Below, piece after piece: positions 33,924 through 42,850 of a DNA stretch of 45,956 nt. The notes beneath the pieces are model-generated. The model saw only the letters and a list, made by a program, of their open reading frames with translations, was not told the DNA's origin and searched no databases. Source of the DNA: Acidimicrobiales bacterium (lineage in GTDB: Bacteria > Actinomycetota > Acidimicrobiia > Acidimicrobiales > DASWMK01); the NCBI GenBank assembly GCA_036399815.1, contig DASWMK010000094.1, forward strand, positions 1 through 45,956. The letters are read 5' to 3'. Positions within the stretch are counted from its first letter, which is position 1. Each line of letters begins with the position of its first letter. The position numbers and the translations under genes were made by a program.

Positions 33924-35069
33924 CTAGCGGTACGGCGGGGCGTACTGCAGGCCCCCGTCGAGGTACAGCGCGTTCAGCCCCCGCTCGATGCCGAGCGGGC
34001 CGATGTTGCGCTCGTAGATCTCGCCGTAGTTGCCGACCTGGCTCACGACCTGCACGACGAAGTCGGGCGGGAGGCCGAGGCCGGGGTCGAACACGGCGTT
34101 GTCCTCGCCGACCGGCAGGCCGAGCAGGCGGGCGACGTCCTCGCTGTCCTCACCGGTCTCGTCGGCGATGTTGGTGGAGTCGAGGCCGAGCTCCTCGGCC
34201 TGGATCGTGGCCCACACCACCCAGCTGACGACGTCGAGCCACTGCGGGTCGTCGCCCCGCACGGCCGGCGCCAGCGGCTCCTTCGAGAACCGCTCCTCGA
34301 AGATCGTCAGCGCCTCGGGGCCGCCCTCGGCGTCCGGCCAGGCCGACCGGATGCCGGCCAGCTGCGAGCCGTCGGAGGTCCAGCCGTCGCACTGGCCCTG
34401 GATGAACGCCTCCTGGATGAGGTCGACGTCCTCGAACGACAGCGGCTCGAAGGTCAGCCCGGCCTGGTTGAACCGGGTGGCCAGGTTGAGCTCGGTGGTC
34501 GTGCCGGACAGCACGCAGATGGTGGCGCCGTCCATGTCGTCGATCGACCCGAACCCGCTGTCGGCCGCGACCATCATCGCCTGGCCGTCGTAGAACGTGG
34601 TCGGGGCGAAGGCCGCGCCCTCGCTGCCGTCCCTCGTCGCCGTGTGGGTGGTGTTGCGGACGAGCACGTCGACCTCGCCCGACTGGAGGGCGGTGAACCG
34701 CTCGTCGGCGGACAGGGGCCGGAACTCGACGGCCTCGGCGTCGCCCAGGACGGCGGCGGCGATGGCCCGGCAGTAGTCGATGTCGAAGCCGGAGAACTCG
34801 CCGTTCTCGTCGACCACGCCGAAGCCGGGGACGGCGTCGTTCACGCCGCAGACGAGCGTGCCCCGGTCCTGCACGGTCTGGAGGACGTCGCCGCCGCCGG
34901 TCTGGACGGTGTCGTCCTCGCCCTCGCCGCCCTCGTCGTCGCCCTGCTGGCCGCTCGGCGCCGCGGTGGTGCCCGACGACTCGTCGTTCGGGTCGTCCTC
35001 CTCGCTGCACGCCGCGCCGGCCGTCAGCAGCAACGCCACGACCAGCAGCCGGAACCATCGAAGACGCAC
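33924..35069 (-). CDS. aapJ: Amino acid ABC transporter substrate-binding lipoprotein
   Basis: 381 residues. GTG 35069 follows GGAAGGGTGGG. The signal peptide ends LLTAGAAC with Cys21 as the probable lipidated residue, followed by an acidic, Gly/Ser-rich linker (EEDDPNDESSGTTAAPSGQQ). The class 3 (SBP_bac_3) fold reads TLVCGVNDAVPGFGVVDENG, FSGFDIDYCRAIAAAVLG, ERFTALQSGEVDVLVRNTTH, GATICVLSGTTTELNLA, as in AapJ. Delivers polar amino acids to AapQMP. Being first in the operon and secreted, it is expected at the highest level. Confidence 0.9.
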   Translation of the reverse strand: MRLRWFRLLVVALLLTAGAACSEEDDPNDESSGTTAAPSGQQGDDEGGEGEDDTVQTGGGDVLQTVQDRGTLVCGVNDAVPGFGVVDENGEFSGFDIDYCRAIAAAVLGDAEAVEFRPLSADERFTALQSGEVDVLVRNTTHTATRDGSEGAAFAPTTFYDGQAMMVAADSGFGSIDDMDGATICVLSGTTTELNLATRFNQAGLTFEPLSFEDVDLIQEAFIQGQCDGWTSDGSQLAGIRSAWPDAEGGPEALTIFEERFSKEPLAPAVRGDDPQWLDVVSWVVWATIQAEELGLDSTNIADETGEDSEDVARLLGLPVGEDNAVFDPGLGLPPDFVVQVVSQVGNYGEIYERNIGPLGIERGLNALYLDGGLQYAPPYR

Positions 35070-35168
35070 GGTTGCCCACCCTTCCGCTCGACGGATGCCC
35101 TGCGCCGCGCACCCTAGCCCACACCCCCCGGCGGGTCGGGCGGCCCCGGGCGGGCGCCCGGCCGGCGA

Positions 35169-35660
35169 TCAGTCGAAGCGCCAGCGGGTGGGGGTGCCGG
35201 TGAAGTCGGCCTCCTGCAGGGCGATCACGGTCGCCGGGCGGAGGCGGAACGCGGTCGTCGCCGGGTCGAGGGCGACGGCGCCGTAGCGGCCGCCGTACTT
35301 CTCGTCGGCGGCCGCGGTGAACGCCTCGAGCTCGTCGCGCGCCGTGATCGCCTCGACCGTCCCGTCGACGACGACCGGCTCGTCCGGGTCGGCCGTCGCC
35401 GCCGAGCAGCGGGGGTCGGCGGCCAGGTTCAGCGCCTTGCGGGACCGGGCCGAGCACGACCACTCGAGCGCGCCGCCCCGCCACACGCCCCACACCGGCG
35501 ACAGGTGGGGGCGGCCGTCCGGCCACCGGGTGGCGACCCAGTAGTCGTGGGACCGGGCCAGGCGCTCCGCGGCCCACGACCACGGGAGCAGCCCGGCGCC
35601 CTCGTCGGCGGCGAGGACGCCGTACCCCGGCATGCGGGGCCGGTCGGCCCCCGGGATCAC
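35169..35660 (-). CDS. Pyridoxamine 5'-phosphate oxidase-fold protein (F420/flavin type)
   Basis: 163 residues from GTG 35660, which overlaps the preceding stop by 4 nt; ATG 35633 would give 154. Reads [71 protein letters not shown], the split-barrel fold of PPOX-like proteins. Actinobacteria use many of these with F420 or FMN, or for heme. The cofactor cannot be settled by eye; [13 protein letters not shown] is common in the F420-dependent group. Coupled to a secreted peptidase, probably only by chance. Confidence 0.75.
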   Translation of the reverse strand: MIPGADRPRMPGYGVLAADEGAGLLPWSWAAERLARSHDYWVATRWPDGRPHLSPVWGVWRGGALEWSCSARSRKALNLAADPRCSAATADPDEPVVVDGTVEAITARDELEAFTAAADEKYGGRYGAVALDPATTAFRLRPATVIALQEADFTGTPTRWRFD

Positions 35661-37228
35661 GCCGCCGCGGACGCGCCCGCAGCCGCCGTCACCCGGAACG
35701 GGCGCGGGCCGGCGCCGCTGCCCCTGGCCAGGTCGACGGTGACGAGGCCCGAGCGGGCGCCGGCGGGGACGACGGCGGTGATCGTGGCGTCGTCCACGAC
35801 CGTGAACGACATCGCCGGCACGCCGTCGAACGCGACGCCGACGGCGCCGGTGAAGCCCCGGCCCGTGATCGTCACGGTCGCGCCCGGCGCGCCGCGGCGG
35901 GGCGCCACGTCGCGCACCCTCGGGCAGTGCTGGGTCGACAGCCCGGCCGCCCGGTACGGGCAGTCGGCCTGCTCGGCGGCGTAGAGGACCATGTCCCGCA
36001 CCCGTGCCGTCTGCGGGGCGATGTCCTCGTCGTCGGGGTAGAAGCCCTCGCCGCCGGTCGGGAACATCTCGGTCGTGATCGTGAACACGCGGTGGGCGCC
36101 GTAGAGCCAGTCGTCGCTCGTCCCGTCCGTGATGTACAGGTCGCTCGCCTGCTCGGCGGTGTAGCAGCCGCCGCCGGTCGCCCGGCACGTGGTGGCGGCC
36201 ATGGCCCTCGCCATGGCGACGAACGTGGCGTGGTCGTCGGGCTCCATGTCGGACGGCACGTCGGCGAACGTGTAGCCGTACGGCCAGAGCACGAGCTCGC
36301 CGTAGGTGTGGAACGAGATGTTCGTGCGCAGCTGCTGCACGCCGTCGACGACGCGGCCGTCGACGAAGTCGCGGTACGCGGCCGTCTCGGGGGCCGAGAA
36401 CGCCGACGGGCCGCGGAACGTCTCGCTGCCCGGCTGGGCGCTCGACCCGCCGCAGCAGCCCCACCGGTAGCCGTAGTTGCGGTTCAGGTCCGTGCCGATG
36501 GCCGTCGAGCCGGGCGTCGGCTGGCGGTTCTTCCGCCAGAACCGGTAGCTGCCGGTGGCGACGTCGTACTCGCCGCCGTCCGGGTTCACCTGGAACAGCA
36601 CCCAGATCTCGCGGCTGTCGACGACGGCCGTCACCCTGGGGTCGGACCCGTAGCCGTCGACGTAGGTGTGGAGGATGGCGATCGCCTCCTCCGTCGTCAG
36701 GTGCTCCCTCGCGTGGTGGAGCGAGTCGTACAGCACCTCGGGCTCGGCCTCGTCGTCGGCGACGTGGTCGCTGATCTTCACCGCCCACAGCTCGCGGCCC
36801 TCGTACGACTGGCCGACGGTGAGCTTCTGCACGATCGACGGGTGGGCGGCGACGGCGGCGTCGATCTCGGCGACCGTCTCCGCGTACGTGTGGAAGCCGC
36901 GGTCGGCGAGCGGGAAGTCGCGGGTGACGATGGCGGACGTGGCGTAGCCGAGGGCGCGGATGGCGGCGGCCTCGGACGGCAGCGCCCGGACGACGACCGA
37001 CGAGGCGCCGACCTGCTCGATCGCCGCGCCCGTGCGGGCGACGGCCGAGCGGGCCTCCCTGGTGGCCACGCCGTCGACCCGGTAGGTCGACGGGGACTCG
37101 GCGGGCGCGGCGGCGGTCGACGGGGCCGGCGCGGAGGACGCCGCCGACGGCGACGGGGCCACCGCCAGCAGCACGAGCACGAGGGCGGCCGGCAGGGCCA
37201 GGAGGACCGGGCGGCGTCGGGAGGGCAT
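35657..37228 (-). CDS. Secreted zinc carboxypeptidase (M14) with IPT/TIG domain
   Basis: 523 residues. Signal peptide residues 1 to about 30. Activation-peptide-like region to about 130, then the M14 domain: zinc ligands in [12 protein letters not shown] (HxxE) and [14 protein letters not shown] (His), substrate residues in [18 protein letters not shown], and catalytic Glu in [18 protein letters not shown]. The C-terminal 85 residues are an IPT/TIG beta-sandwich ([40 protein letters not shown]). Digests peptides outside the cell. A paralogue lies immediately upstream on the same strand (127 nt gap) with the same domain order, so this is a tandem duplication. Confidence 0.88.
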   Translation of the reverse strand: MPSRRRPVLLALPAALVLVLLAVAPSPSAASSAPAPSTAAAPAESPSTYRVDGVATREARSAVARTGAAIEQVGASSVVVRALPSEAAAIRALGYATSAIVTRDFPLADRGFHTYAETVAEIDAAVAAHPSIVQKLTVGQSYEGRELWAVKISDHVADDEAEPEVLYDSLHHAREHLTTEEAIAILHTYVDGYGSDPRVTAVVDSREIWVLFQVNPDGGEYDVATGSYRFWRKNRQPTPGSTAIGTDLNRNYGYRWGCCGGSSAQPGSETFRGPSAFSAPETAAYRDFVDGRVVDGVQQLRTNISFHTYGELVLWPYGYTFADVPSDMEPDDHATFVAMARAMAATTCRATGGGCYTAEQASDLYITDGTSDDWLYGAHRVFTITTEMFPTGGEGFYPDDEDIAPQTARVRDMVLYAAEQADCPYRAAGLSTQHCPRVRDVAPRRGAPGATVTITGRGFTGAVGVAFDGVPAMSFTVVDDATITAVVPAGARSGLVTVDLARGSGAGPRPFRVTAAAGASAAA

Positions 37229-37355
37229 GGCGGGCACCGCCGGGAATGGGGGATCGGGCCGGTGAACGGTAGCCGGTCCCGGGGCGGGTGGCACGGGTGG
37301 GGGCGGGCCGGCGTCGCCGCCGACCGGCCCGCCCCCTCCGTCGTTCAGCCGGCGA

Positions 37356-38903
37356 TCAGCCGGCCGCCGCCACCTGGAACCCGGCCGGGCTGGTGCCCGT
37401 GCCCTTGGCGTTGTCGACCGTCACCCGGCCGGCCCTCGCGCCGGCGGGCACGACGGCCCGGATCTGGGAGTCGGACACGACCCGGAACGACGCCGCGGGG
37501 ACGCCGTCGAAGGCGACCGACGTGGCGCCGGTGAACCCGCGCCCGCTGATCGTCACCGTCGAGCCCGGCGCCGCCGCCGTGGGCGACACGCCGCTCACGG
37601 CCGGGCAGTACGTGCCCTGGAGGTTGGCCGCCCGGTACGGGCAGTCGGCCAGCTCGGCGACGTAGAGCACCATCTCCTGGACCCGCGCCGTCTGCGTGGC
37701 GATCTGCTCGTCGGGCGGGTAGAAGCCGGGGTTGCTGTTCTTCGGGTACATCTCGGTCGTCAGCGAGAAGATCCGGTAGGTGCCGTACATCCAGTCCTGG
37801 CTGCTGCCGTCGGTGATGTACAGGTCGCTCGACTGCTGGGGCGTGTAGCACCCGTAGGTCGACGAGCACGTCGAGTTGGCCATGTACTGGCCCATGGCGA
37901 CGAACGTCTGCCGGTCGGCCGAGGTCATGTCCGACGGCACGTCGGTGTACGTGTAGCCATACGGCCAGAGCACGAGCTCGCTGTAGGTGTGGAAGCTGAT
38001 GTTCGTGCGGATCTGCTGCACCCCGCCGATCACCCGGCTCTGCACGAAGCTGCGCACCCGCTGGGTCTCCGGGGCCGAGAAGGCGGCCGAGCCGCGGTAG
38101 GTCTCGCTGCTCGGGCTGCCGCTCGAGCCGCCGCAGCACCCCCACCGGTAGCCGTAGTTGCGGTTCAGGTCGGTGCCCACGTAGGTGCTGCCGCTGTTCG
38201 GCTGGCGGTTCTTGCGCCACGACCGGTAGGTGCCGCTCGAGATGTCGTACTCGAGGCCGTCGGGGTTGAGCGCGAACACGAGGTACAGCTCGCGGCTGTT
38301 CACGATGTTCGTGACGCGGGTGTTCGTGCCGTAGTTGTCGGCGTAGAGGTGGAGGATGGCGATCGCCTCCTCCGTGGTGAGGTGCTCCCTCGCGTGGTGC
38401 AGCGCGTCGTAGAGGACCTCGGGCTCGGCCTCGTCGGTGGCGACGTTGTCGCTGATCTTCACCGCCCAGATCGTGCGGCCCTGGTACGACGTGCCGAGGC
38501 TGATCTTGCGGACGATCCCGGGGCGGGCCGCGACGACGGCGTCGATCTCCGAGCTGATCTCCGCGGTGTTGTGGTAGCGGGAGTCGTAGGTCGGGAAGTC
38601 GCGGGTGGCGACGGCCGTCGGCGAGAACCCGATCGAACGGATGGCCCGTACCTCGTTCGGCATGGCCGTGATCACGACGTAGTTGCGGCCGACCTCGTCG
38701 ATCGCCGCGCCGGTCCGGGAGATGGCGGTCCGCTGCTCCCTGGTCGACACGCCGTCGATGCGGTACGACGCGGAAGTGGAGGCCGATGCCTCGGTGGCGG
38801 CGGACCCGCCGGCCGAGGGTGCGGTCACCGTGGCGGCGAGTGCCGCGAGGATGAGGGGGACGACGAGGAGGACGACCCACTTGGGTCTACCGAGCAGCTT
38901 CAT
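37356..38903 (-). CDS. Secreted zinc carboxypeptidase (M14) with IPT/TIG domain, paralogue
   Basis: 515 residues from ATG 38903. Signal peptide [20 protein letters not shown] and following Ala-rich cleavage region. Same motifs as the neighbour: [70 protein letters not shown], and a terminal IPT/TIG unit ([20 protein letters not shown]). All zinc and catalytic residues are kept, so both copies should be active. Differences cluster in the N-terminal pro-region and surface loops, suggesting different substrates or regulation. Divergent from the thioredoxin gene 114 nt away. Confidence 0.88.
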   Translation of the reverse strand: MKLLGRPKWVVLLVVPLILAALAATVTAPSAGGSAATEASASTSASYRIDGVSTREQRTAISRTGAAIDEVGRNYVVITAMPNEVRAIRSIGFSPTAVATRDFPTYDSRYHNTAEISSEIDAVVAARPGIVRKISLGTSYQGRTIWAVKISDNVATDEAEPEVLYDALHHAREHLTTEEAIAILHLYADNYGTNTRVTNIVNSRELYLVFALNPDGLEYDISSGTYRSWRKNRQPNSGSTYVGTDLNRNYGYRWGCCGGSSGSPSSETYRGSAAFSAPETQRVRSFVQSRVIGGVQQIRTNISFHTYSELVLWPYGYTYTDVPSDMTSADRQTFVAMGQYMANSTCSSTYGCYTPQQSSDLYITDGSSQDWMYGTYRIFSLTTEMYPKNSNPGFYPPDEQIATQTARVQEMVLYVAELADCPYRAANLQGTYCPAVSGVSPTAAAPGSTVTISGRGFTGATSVAFDGVPAASFRVVSDSQIRAVVPAGARAGRVTVDNAKGTGTSPAGFQVAAAG

Positions 38904-39017
38904 GGTCACCGCCGAGGGATCAGCCGTTGGGGAGCGGAAGCGTAGGCGATCTTTCGAAAGCGTGAACGGTCCGCCACGGTGAGCGCGAACGATCACGAGC
39001 GGTGGCACGCTGGCCGG

Positions 39018-40145
39018 GTGCCCGTCGACGACCACGTCGCCGACCGGGTCGACCTCCCGCCCCTGCCGCCGGCGCCGACCCCCCGCCCGCCGTGGGCCTA
39101 CCTCGTCGCCGCCGTCGCCCTCGTGGCCCTGGCCGTCGGCGCCGTCGCCGTGGCCGCCAGGGTCGACCCCGGCGAGCTCGCGGGCCGGGTCGACCCGCAG
39201 GACCTCCCCGTCGGCGAGCCCGTCCCCGCGCTCCACGTCGAGGGCTGGCTGAACTCGCCGTCGCTCGGCGCCGCCGACCTGGTTGGCCGGGTGGTCGTCT
39301 ACGACTTCTGGACCTACTCGTGCGTGAACTGCGTGCGCACCCTGCCCCACCTGCGGGCGTGGTGGGACCGGTACCGCGACGACGGGCTCGTGATCGTCGG
39401 CGTCCACTCGCCGGAGTTCGACTTCGAGCGCGACCACACCAACGTGGCCGGCGCCGTCGAGCGGCTGGGGGTGACGTGGCCGGTCGCCCTCGACGACCAC
39501 CACGCCGCGTTCGACGCCTTCGACAACCACTGGTGGCCGGCCAAGTACGTGGCCGACCGCGACGGCCGCCTCCGCTACCGCCACATCGGCGAGGGCGCCT
39601 ACGACGAGACCGAGGACGTGCTGCGCGAGCTGCTCGGCGTGGACCCGTCGTCGCCCAGGGCGGCCGGGCCCGGAGGTGCCGATCCGGCCCCGCCCACCGA
39701 GGTCATCACGCCCGAGACCTACCTGGGGACCTCCCGCGGGCGGGCCGGCGCCACCTTCGGCGAGCGCGACTACCCCGACCCCGGCGAGCTCGGCGTCGAC
39801 GAGGTCGCCCTGGCCGGCCGGTGGGCGGCCGACGCCGAGCGGGTCCGGTCGCTCGAGCCGGGCGCCTCGATCGTCCTGCGCTACCGGGCCGCGGAGGTCA
39901 ACCTCGTCCTCGCCGCCGACGGCGACGGCCCGGTCGACGTCACCGTCGAGGTGGACGGGCGGCCGGTCCCGGCCGACTGGCGGCCGGACGGCGTCGCCGC
40001 CGCGCCGGACGGGTCGACCGCGGTCACCGTCACCGTGCCCGACCTCTACCGCCTCGTCCGCTCGCCCGAGGTCGGCGAGCACACCATCCGGCTCACCGCG
40101 CAGGGCGCCGGCGTGTCCGCGTTCGCGTTCACGTTCGGGGGCTGA
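39018..40145 (+). CDS. DipZ-like membrane-anchored thioredoxin with C-terminal carbohydrate-binding-like domain
   Basis: 375 residues from GTG 39018 (GTG 38979 also in frame). Membrane segment about 24-45 ([21 protein letters not shown]), thioredoxin-like domain about 70-210 with [20 protein letters not shown] (active-site CVNC) and [19 protein letters not shown], and a beta-sandwich from about 265 ([14 protein letters not shown] ... VYTV-like strands, ending [10 protein letters not shown]). In Mycobacterium DipZ the same two extracytoplasmic domains are fused to CcdA; here CcdA is a separate gene 3 nt downstream. Function: transfer of reducing power across the membrane to extracytoplasmic proteins. 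Confidence 0.8.
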   Translation: MPVDDHVADRVDLPPLPPAPTPRPPWAYLVAAVALVALAVGAVAVAARVDPGELAGRVDPQDLPVGEPVPALHVEGWLNSPSLGAADLVGRVVVYDFWTYSCVNCVRTLPHLRAWWDRYRDDGLVIVGVHSPEFDFERDHTNVAGAVERLGVTWPVALDDHHAAFDAFDNHWWPAKYVADRDGRLRYRHIGEGAYDETEDVLRELLGVDPSSPRAAGPGGADPAPPTEVITPETYLGTSRGRAGATFGERDYPDPGELGVDEVALAGRWAADAERVRSLEPGASIVLRYRAAEVNLVLAADGDGPVDVTVEVDGRPVPADWRPDGVAAAPDGSTAVTVTVPDLYRLVRSPEVGEHTIRLTAQGAGVSAFAFTFGG

Positions 40146-40148
40146 GGC

Positions 40149-40862
40149 GTGGTCGCCGACCTCGTCGCCCTGTTCGGCGCCGGCGTGGCGTCGTTCCTCG
40201 CGCCCTGCCTCGTCCCCTTGCTGCCGGCCTACCTCGGGATGGTGGCCGGCGAGGCGGCCGACGCCCGCACGCCGGCCAGGGCCGTGCCGGCGACGGCGGT
40301 GTTCGTGCTCGGGTTCGCGCTCGTCTTCGCCGGCCTCGGGGCGGCCGCCGGGCTCGTGGGCTCGTCGCTCGGCACCGTGCAGGACGCGCTCGAACGGGGC
40401 GGTGGGGTCGTCGTCGCCGTGCTCGGCCTGTCCCTGCTCGGCGTGGTGCGGGGCCCGCTGGCTCGGGAGCGCCGGCTGCTCCCGACCGTCCCCGACCTGC
40501 CGGGGCGCCTCCGCCCGCTGCGCCCGCTCGTGATCGGCGTGGCCTTCGGGGCGGCGTGGACGCCCTGCGTCGGGCCGCTGCTCGGCGCCGCGCTGACCGT
40601 CGCCGCCCGCTCCGGCCAGGCCGGCCGGGGCGCGCTCCTCCTCACCGCCTACGCGCTCGGCATCGGCGTGCCGTTCCTCGTCGCCTCGCTCGGGATCGCG
40701 TCCTGGCCGTCGCTCGGCGCCCGGCTGCGGCGGGTCGGGCCGGTCGTCCAGCGGGTGGCCGGCGGGCTGCTCGTCGTCCTCGGCGTCCTCCTGGCCACGG
40801 GCGCCTACCGCCACCTCACGTCGTACCTGGCTCGGTTCACGCCCGCCGTCGCCGGTCTCTAG
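40149..40862 (+). CDS. ccdA: CcdA-family thiol-disulfide electron transporter
   Basis: 237 residues, GTG 40149, 3 nt after the thioredoxin stop. Six hydrophobic segments; the two redox Cys stand in the expected places, [16 protein letters not shown] in helix 1 and [16 protein letters not shown] in helix 4. Passes electrons from cytoplasmic thioredoxin to the membrane-anchored thioredoxin encoded just upstream. Together the two genes equal one DipZ. The stop codon TAG is also the first part of the -10 box of the next gene. Confidence 0.88.
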   Translation: MVADLVALFGAGVASFLAPCLVPLLPAYLGMVAGEAADARTPARAVPATAVFVLGFALVFAGLGAAAGLVGSSLGTVQDALERGGGVVVAVLGLSLLGVVRGPLARERRLLPTVPDLPGRLRPLRPLVIGVAFGAAWTPCVGPLLGAALTVAARSGQAGRGALLLTAYALGIGVPFLVASLGIASWPSLGARLRRVGPVVQRVAGGLLVVLGVLLATGAYRHLTSYLARFTPAVAGL

Positions 40863-40865
40863 CCT
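40860..40865 (+). promoter_or_regulatory. -10 box of the HAD gene (leaderless)
   Basis: TAGCCT, 7 nt, GTG 40873. The box begins with the ccdA stop codon. No Shine-Dalgarno before the GTG. Confidence 0.5.
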
Positions 40866-40872
40866 CGGCGCC

Positions 40873-41583
40873 GTGTTCGACGTGATCGGGCTGGACGGCG
40901 ACGACACCCTCTGGCACAACGAGGCGCTCTTCTCGATGACCCAGGAGCGCTTCGCCGCCCTGCTGGCCGACTACGTCGAGCCGGCCGAGCTGGCCCGCCT
41001 CCTGATCGAGACCGAGCGGCGGAACCTCGTCACGTTCGGCTACGGCGTCAAGGGGTTCACGCTGTCGATGATCGAGACGGCCATCGAGGTGTCGGACCGC
41101 AAGGTCGGGGCCGAGGAGATCGAGACGATCCTGGGGTTCGCGCGGGACATGCTCCGCCACCCCGTCGAGCTCCTCGAGGGGGCGCGGGCGGCGGTCACGG
41201 AGCTGGCCGAGCGCCACCGGCTGGTGCTCGTCACCAAGGGCGACCTGTTCGACCAGGAGAGCAAGGTCGCCCGCTCCGGGCTCGGCGAGCTGTTCTGGCG
41301 CATCGAGATCGTGAGCGAGAAGGACCAGGGCACCTACCGGCGGCTGCTCGAACGGTGGCGGGTGGCGCCCCAGCGGTTCTGCATGGTCGGCAACTCGCTG
41401 CGGTCCGACGTGCTGCCGGTGGTCGCCGTCGGCGGCACCGGCGTGCACGTGCCCTACCCGCTGCTCTCCGGGCTGGAGGAGGCCGACCCCGACGAGGCGG
41501 CGAAGGGCGGCTGGCACGAGGTCGGGTCGCTCGCCGAGGTGCCGGCGCTGCTCGACCGGCTGGCCGCGGCGGGCGCGGCGTAG
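40873..41583 (+). CDS. HAD-family phosphatase (YjjG-like)
   Basis: 236 residues. Motif [17 protein letters not shown] (nucleophile Asp and general acid Asp), an alpha-helical cap (about 18-100), motif [10 protein letters not shown] (Thr), motif III Lys in [13 protein letters not shown], and motif [16 protein letters not shown], where Asn replaces the first acidic residue but the second Asp is present. Motif I keeps both catalytic Asp, so activity is expected. Substrate unknown; relatives act on nucleotides, sugar phosphates or phosphoglycolate. Transcribed from its own leaderless promoter behind ccdA. Confidence 0.85.
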   Translation: MFDVIGLDGDDTLWHNEALFSMTQERFAALLADYVEPAELARLLIETERRNLVTFGYGVKGFTLSMIETAIEVSDRKVGAEEIETILGFARDMLRHPVELLEGARAAVTELAERHRLVLVTKGDLFDQESKVARSGLGELFWRIEIVSEKDQGTYRRLLERWRVAPQRFCMVGNSLRSDVLPVVAVGGTGVHVPYPLLSGLEEADPDEAAKGGWHEVGSLAEVPALLDRLAAAGAA

Positions 41584-41620
41584 CCGTCGGGCGGGGGCGG
41601 TCGCACGGCCGGGCGGCCGG

Positions 41621-42106
41621 CTACGGGGGGTCGAGCAGGCGGGGCGGGACGAGCCAGGTCAGCGAGCCCCCGCCCACGACGGCGTCGGTCCAGCGCTCGA
41701 GCTCGATGCGCACGAGCGTGCCGGTCGGGAGGCGCACGGCCGCCCCGGTGAGCGACTCGACGACGGCGGACCAGGTCGGCTCGTGGCCGACGAGCAGCAG
41801 CGACGTCGTCGACGGGTCCTCGGCCCGCACGAGGGTCAGCACCGACTCCGGCCCCCTGCGGTACAGCTCGCCCGCCACCCGCACGGGGCACGGCCAGCGC
41901 CCGGCCTCGACGGCCAGGTCCAGGGTCGTCCTGGCCCGCTCCGCAGGGGAGGTGACCGCCATGTCCGGCACGGCGCCGATGCGGGTGAGGAACAGGCCGA
42001 CGGCCTTCGCCGCCCGCCGGCCCCTGGCCGTGAGCTGCCGGTCCTCGTCCTTCGTCCCCGCGTCCCAGTCCGACTTGCCGTGGCGGAGCAGGAGGAGCGC
42101 GGGCAT
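41621..42106 (-). CDS. sixA: SixA-type histidine phosphatase
   Basis: 161 residues. ATG 42106 shares a base with the ParA-like stop (TGATG). LLLLRHGKSDWDAG has the phosphorylated His of the RHG motif, SPAERARTTLDLA the second Arg, and LLLVGHEPTW the second His. Small single-domain member of the phosphoglycerate mutase superfamily. SixA removes phosphate from phosphohistidine proteins; relatives act on small phosphoesters. Last gene of the CYTH-CHAD, ParA-like, SixA operon, so a link with phosphate or polyphosphate is plausible. Confidence 0.85.
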   Translation of the reverse strand: MPALLLLRHGKSDWDAGTKDEDRQLTARGRRAAKAVGLFLTRIGAVPDMAVTSPAERARTTLDLAVEAGRWPCPVRVAGELYRRGPESVLTLVRAEDPSTTSLLLVGHEPTWSAVVESLTGAAVRLPTGTLVRIELERWTDAVVGGGSLTWLVPPRLLDPP

Positions 42107-42846
42107 CAGCCGGCCCCCTGCACTTCGCGCCACAGCTCCTCGTACGCCGCGGCCGCCCGGCTCCTCGGCGCGAACACGGGCACCGGCGCCCGGTGCAGGC
42201 CCATGCGTTCCACCTCCGTCGACGATGGCACCGCGGATTGCAGTACCCCGGGGCGGGCCCCGGGGAGCGTCGCCATCACCTCCCGGTGGAGCCGCTTGCG
42301 GCGGTCGGCCATCGAGAAGAAGGCGAGCACGGCCGGCCCCTGCGCCCGCCCGCCGTCGAGGAAGGCGTGGAGCTGGTCGAGCGTGCGCAGGGACAGGGTC
42401 GTGGGGACGAGCGGGACGAGCAGGGTGGCCGCCGCCCGGAACACGCTCTCGGACACGAGCGAGATGCTCGGCGGGCAGTCGAGCAGGACGACGTCGTACT
42501 CGTGGCGCAGCGGCGCCAGCAGGCGGGCGAGCCGGGCGCGGGGCTTCTTCGCCCCGTCGAGCTCCAGGTCGAGGTGGCGGTAGGAGAAGTCGGCCGGGAG
42601 CAGGTCGAGGCCGTCGAAGTCGGTCCCCTTGATGGCGTCGCCGAGGTCGCGCCGGCCCCGCACGAGGGCCGAGCCGCCGCCCTTCACCCTCGGCTTGACC
42701 CGGAACAGCCACGTCGCCGCGCCCTGCGGGTCGAGGTCCCACAGGAGGGTCCTGGCGCCGTCGCGGGAGGCCAGGTAGGCGAGGTTGACGGCCGCCGCCG
42801 TCTTCCCCACGCCGCCCTTGATGCTGTAGGTGGCGAGGACCCTCAC
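42106..42846 (-). CDS. Orphan ParA/MinD-type ATPase
   Basis: 246 residues from GTG 42846, 4 nt after the CYTH-CHAD stop. Deviant Walker A YSIKGGVGKTAAAVNLA, switch I LWDLDPQGAATWLF, Walker B VVLLDCPPSIS. Ends with a helix (AYEELWREVQG). No ParB or parS is visible, and chromosomal ParA is normally encoded by the origin, so this is an orphan positioning ATPase. Such proteins place carboxysomes, chemoreceptor arrays or storage granules on the nucleoid. Sitting between a CHAD gene and sixA, it may position polyphosphate granules, which CHAD proteins bind; inference. Confidence 0.85.
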   Translation of the reverse strand: MRVLATYSIKGGVGKTAAAVNLAYLASRDGARTLLWDLDPQGAATWLFRVKPRVKGGGSALVRGRRDLGDAIKGTDFDGLDLLPADFSYRHLDLELDGAKKPRARLARLLAPLRHEYDVVLLDCPPSISLVSESVFRAAATLLVPLVPTTLSLRTLDQLHAFLDGGRAQGPAVLAFFSMADRRKRLHREVMATLPGARPGVLQSAVPSSTEVERMGLHRAPVPVFAPRSRAAAAYEELWREVQGAG

Positions 42847-42850
42847 CGCG

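Noticed and set aside
42106-42846. Chromosome or plasmid partition ParA marking an origin
   Set aside because: No parB, no parS-like repeats and no dnaA-region genes nearby; the operon partners are polyphosphate-related.
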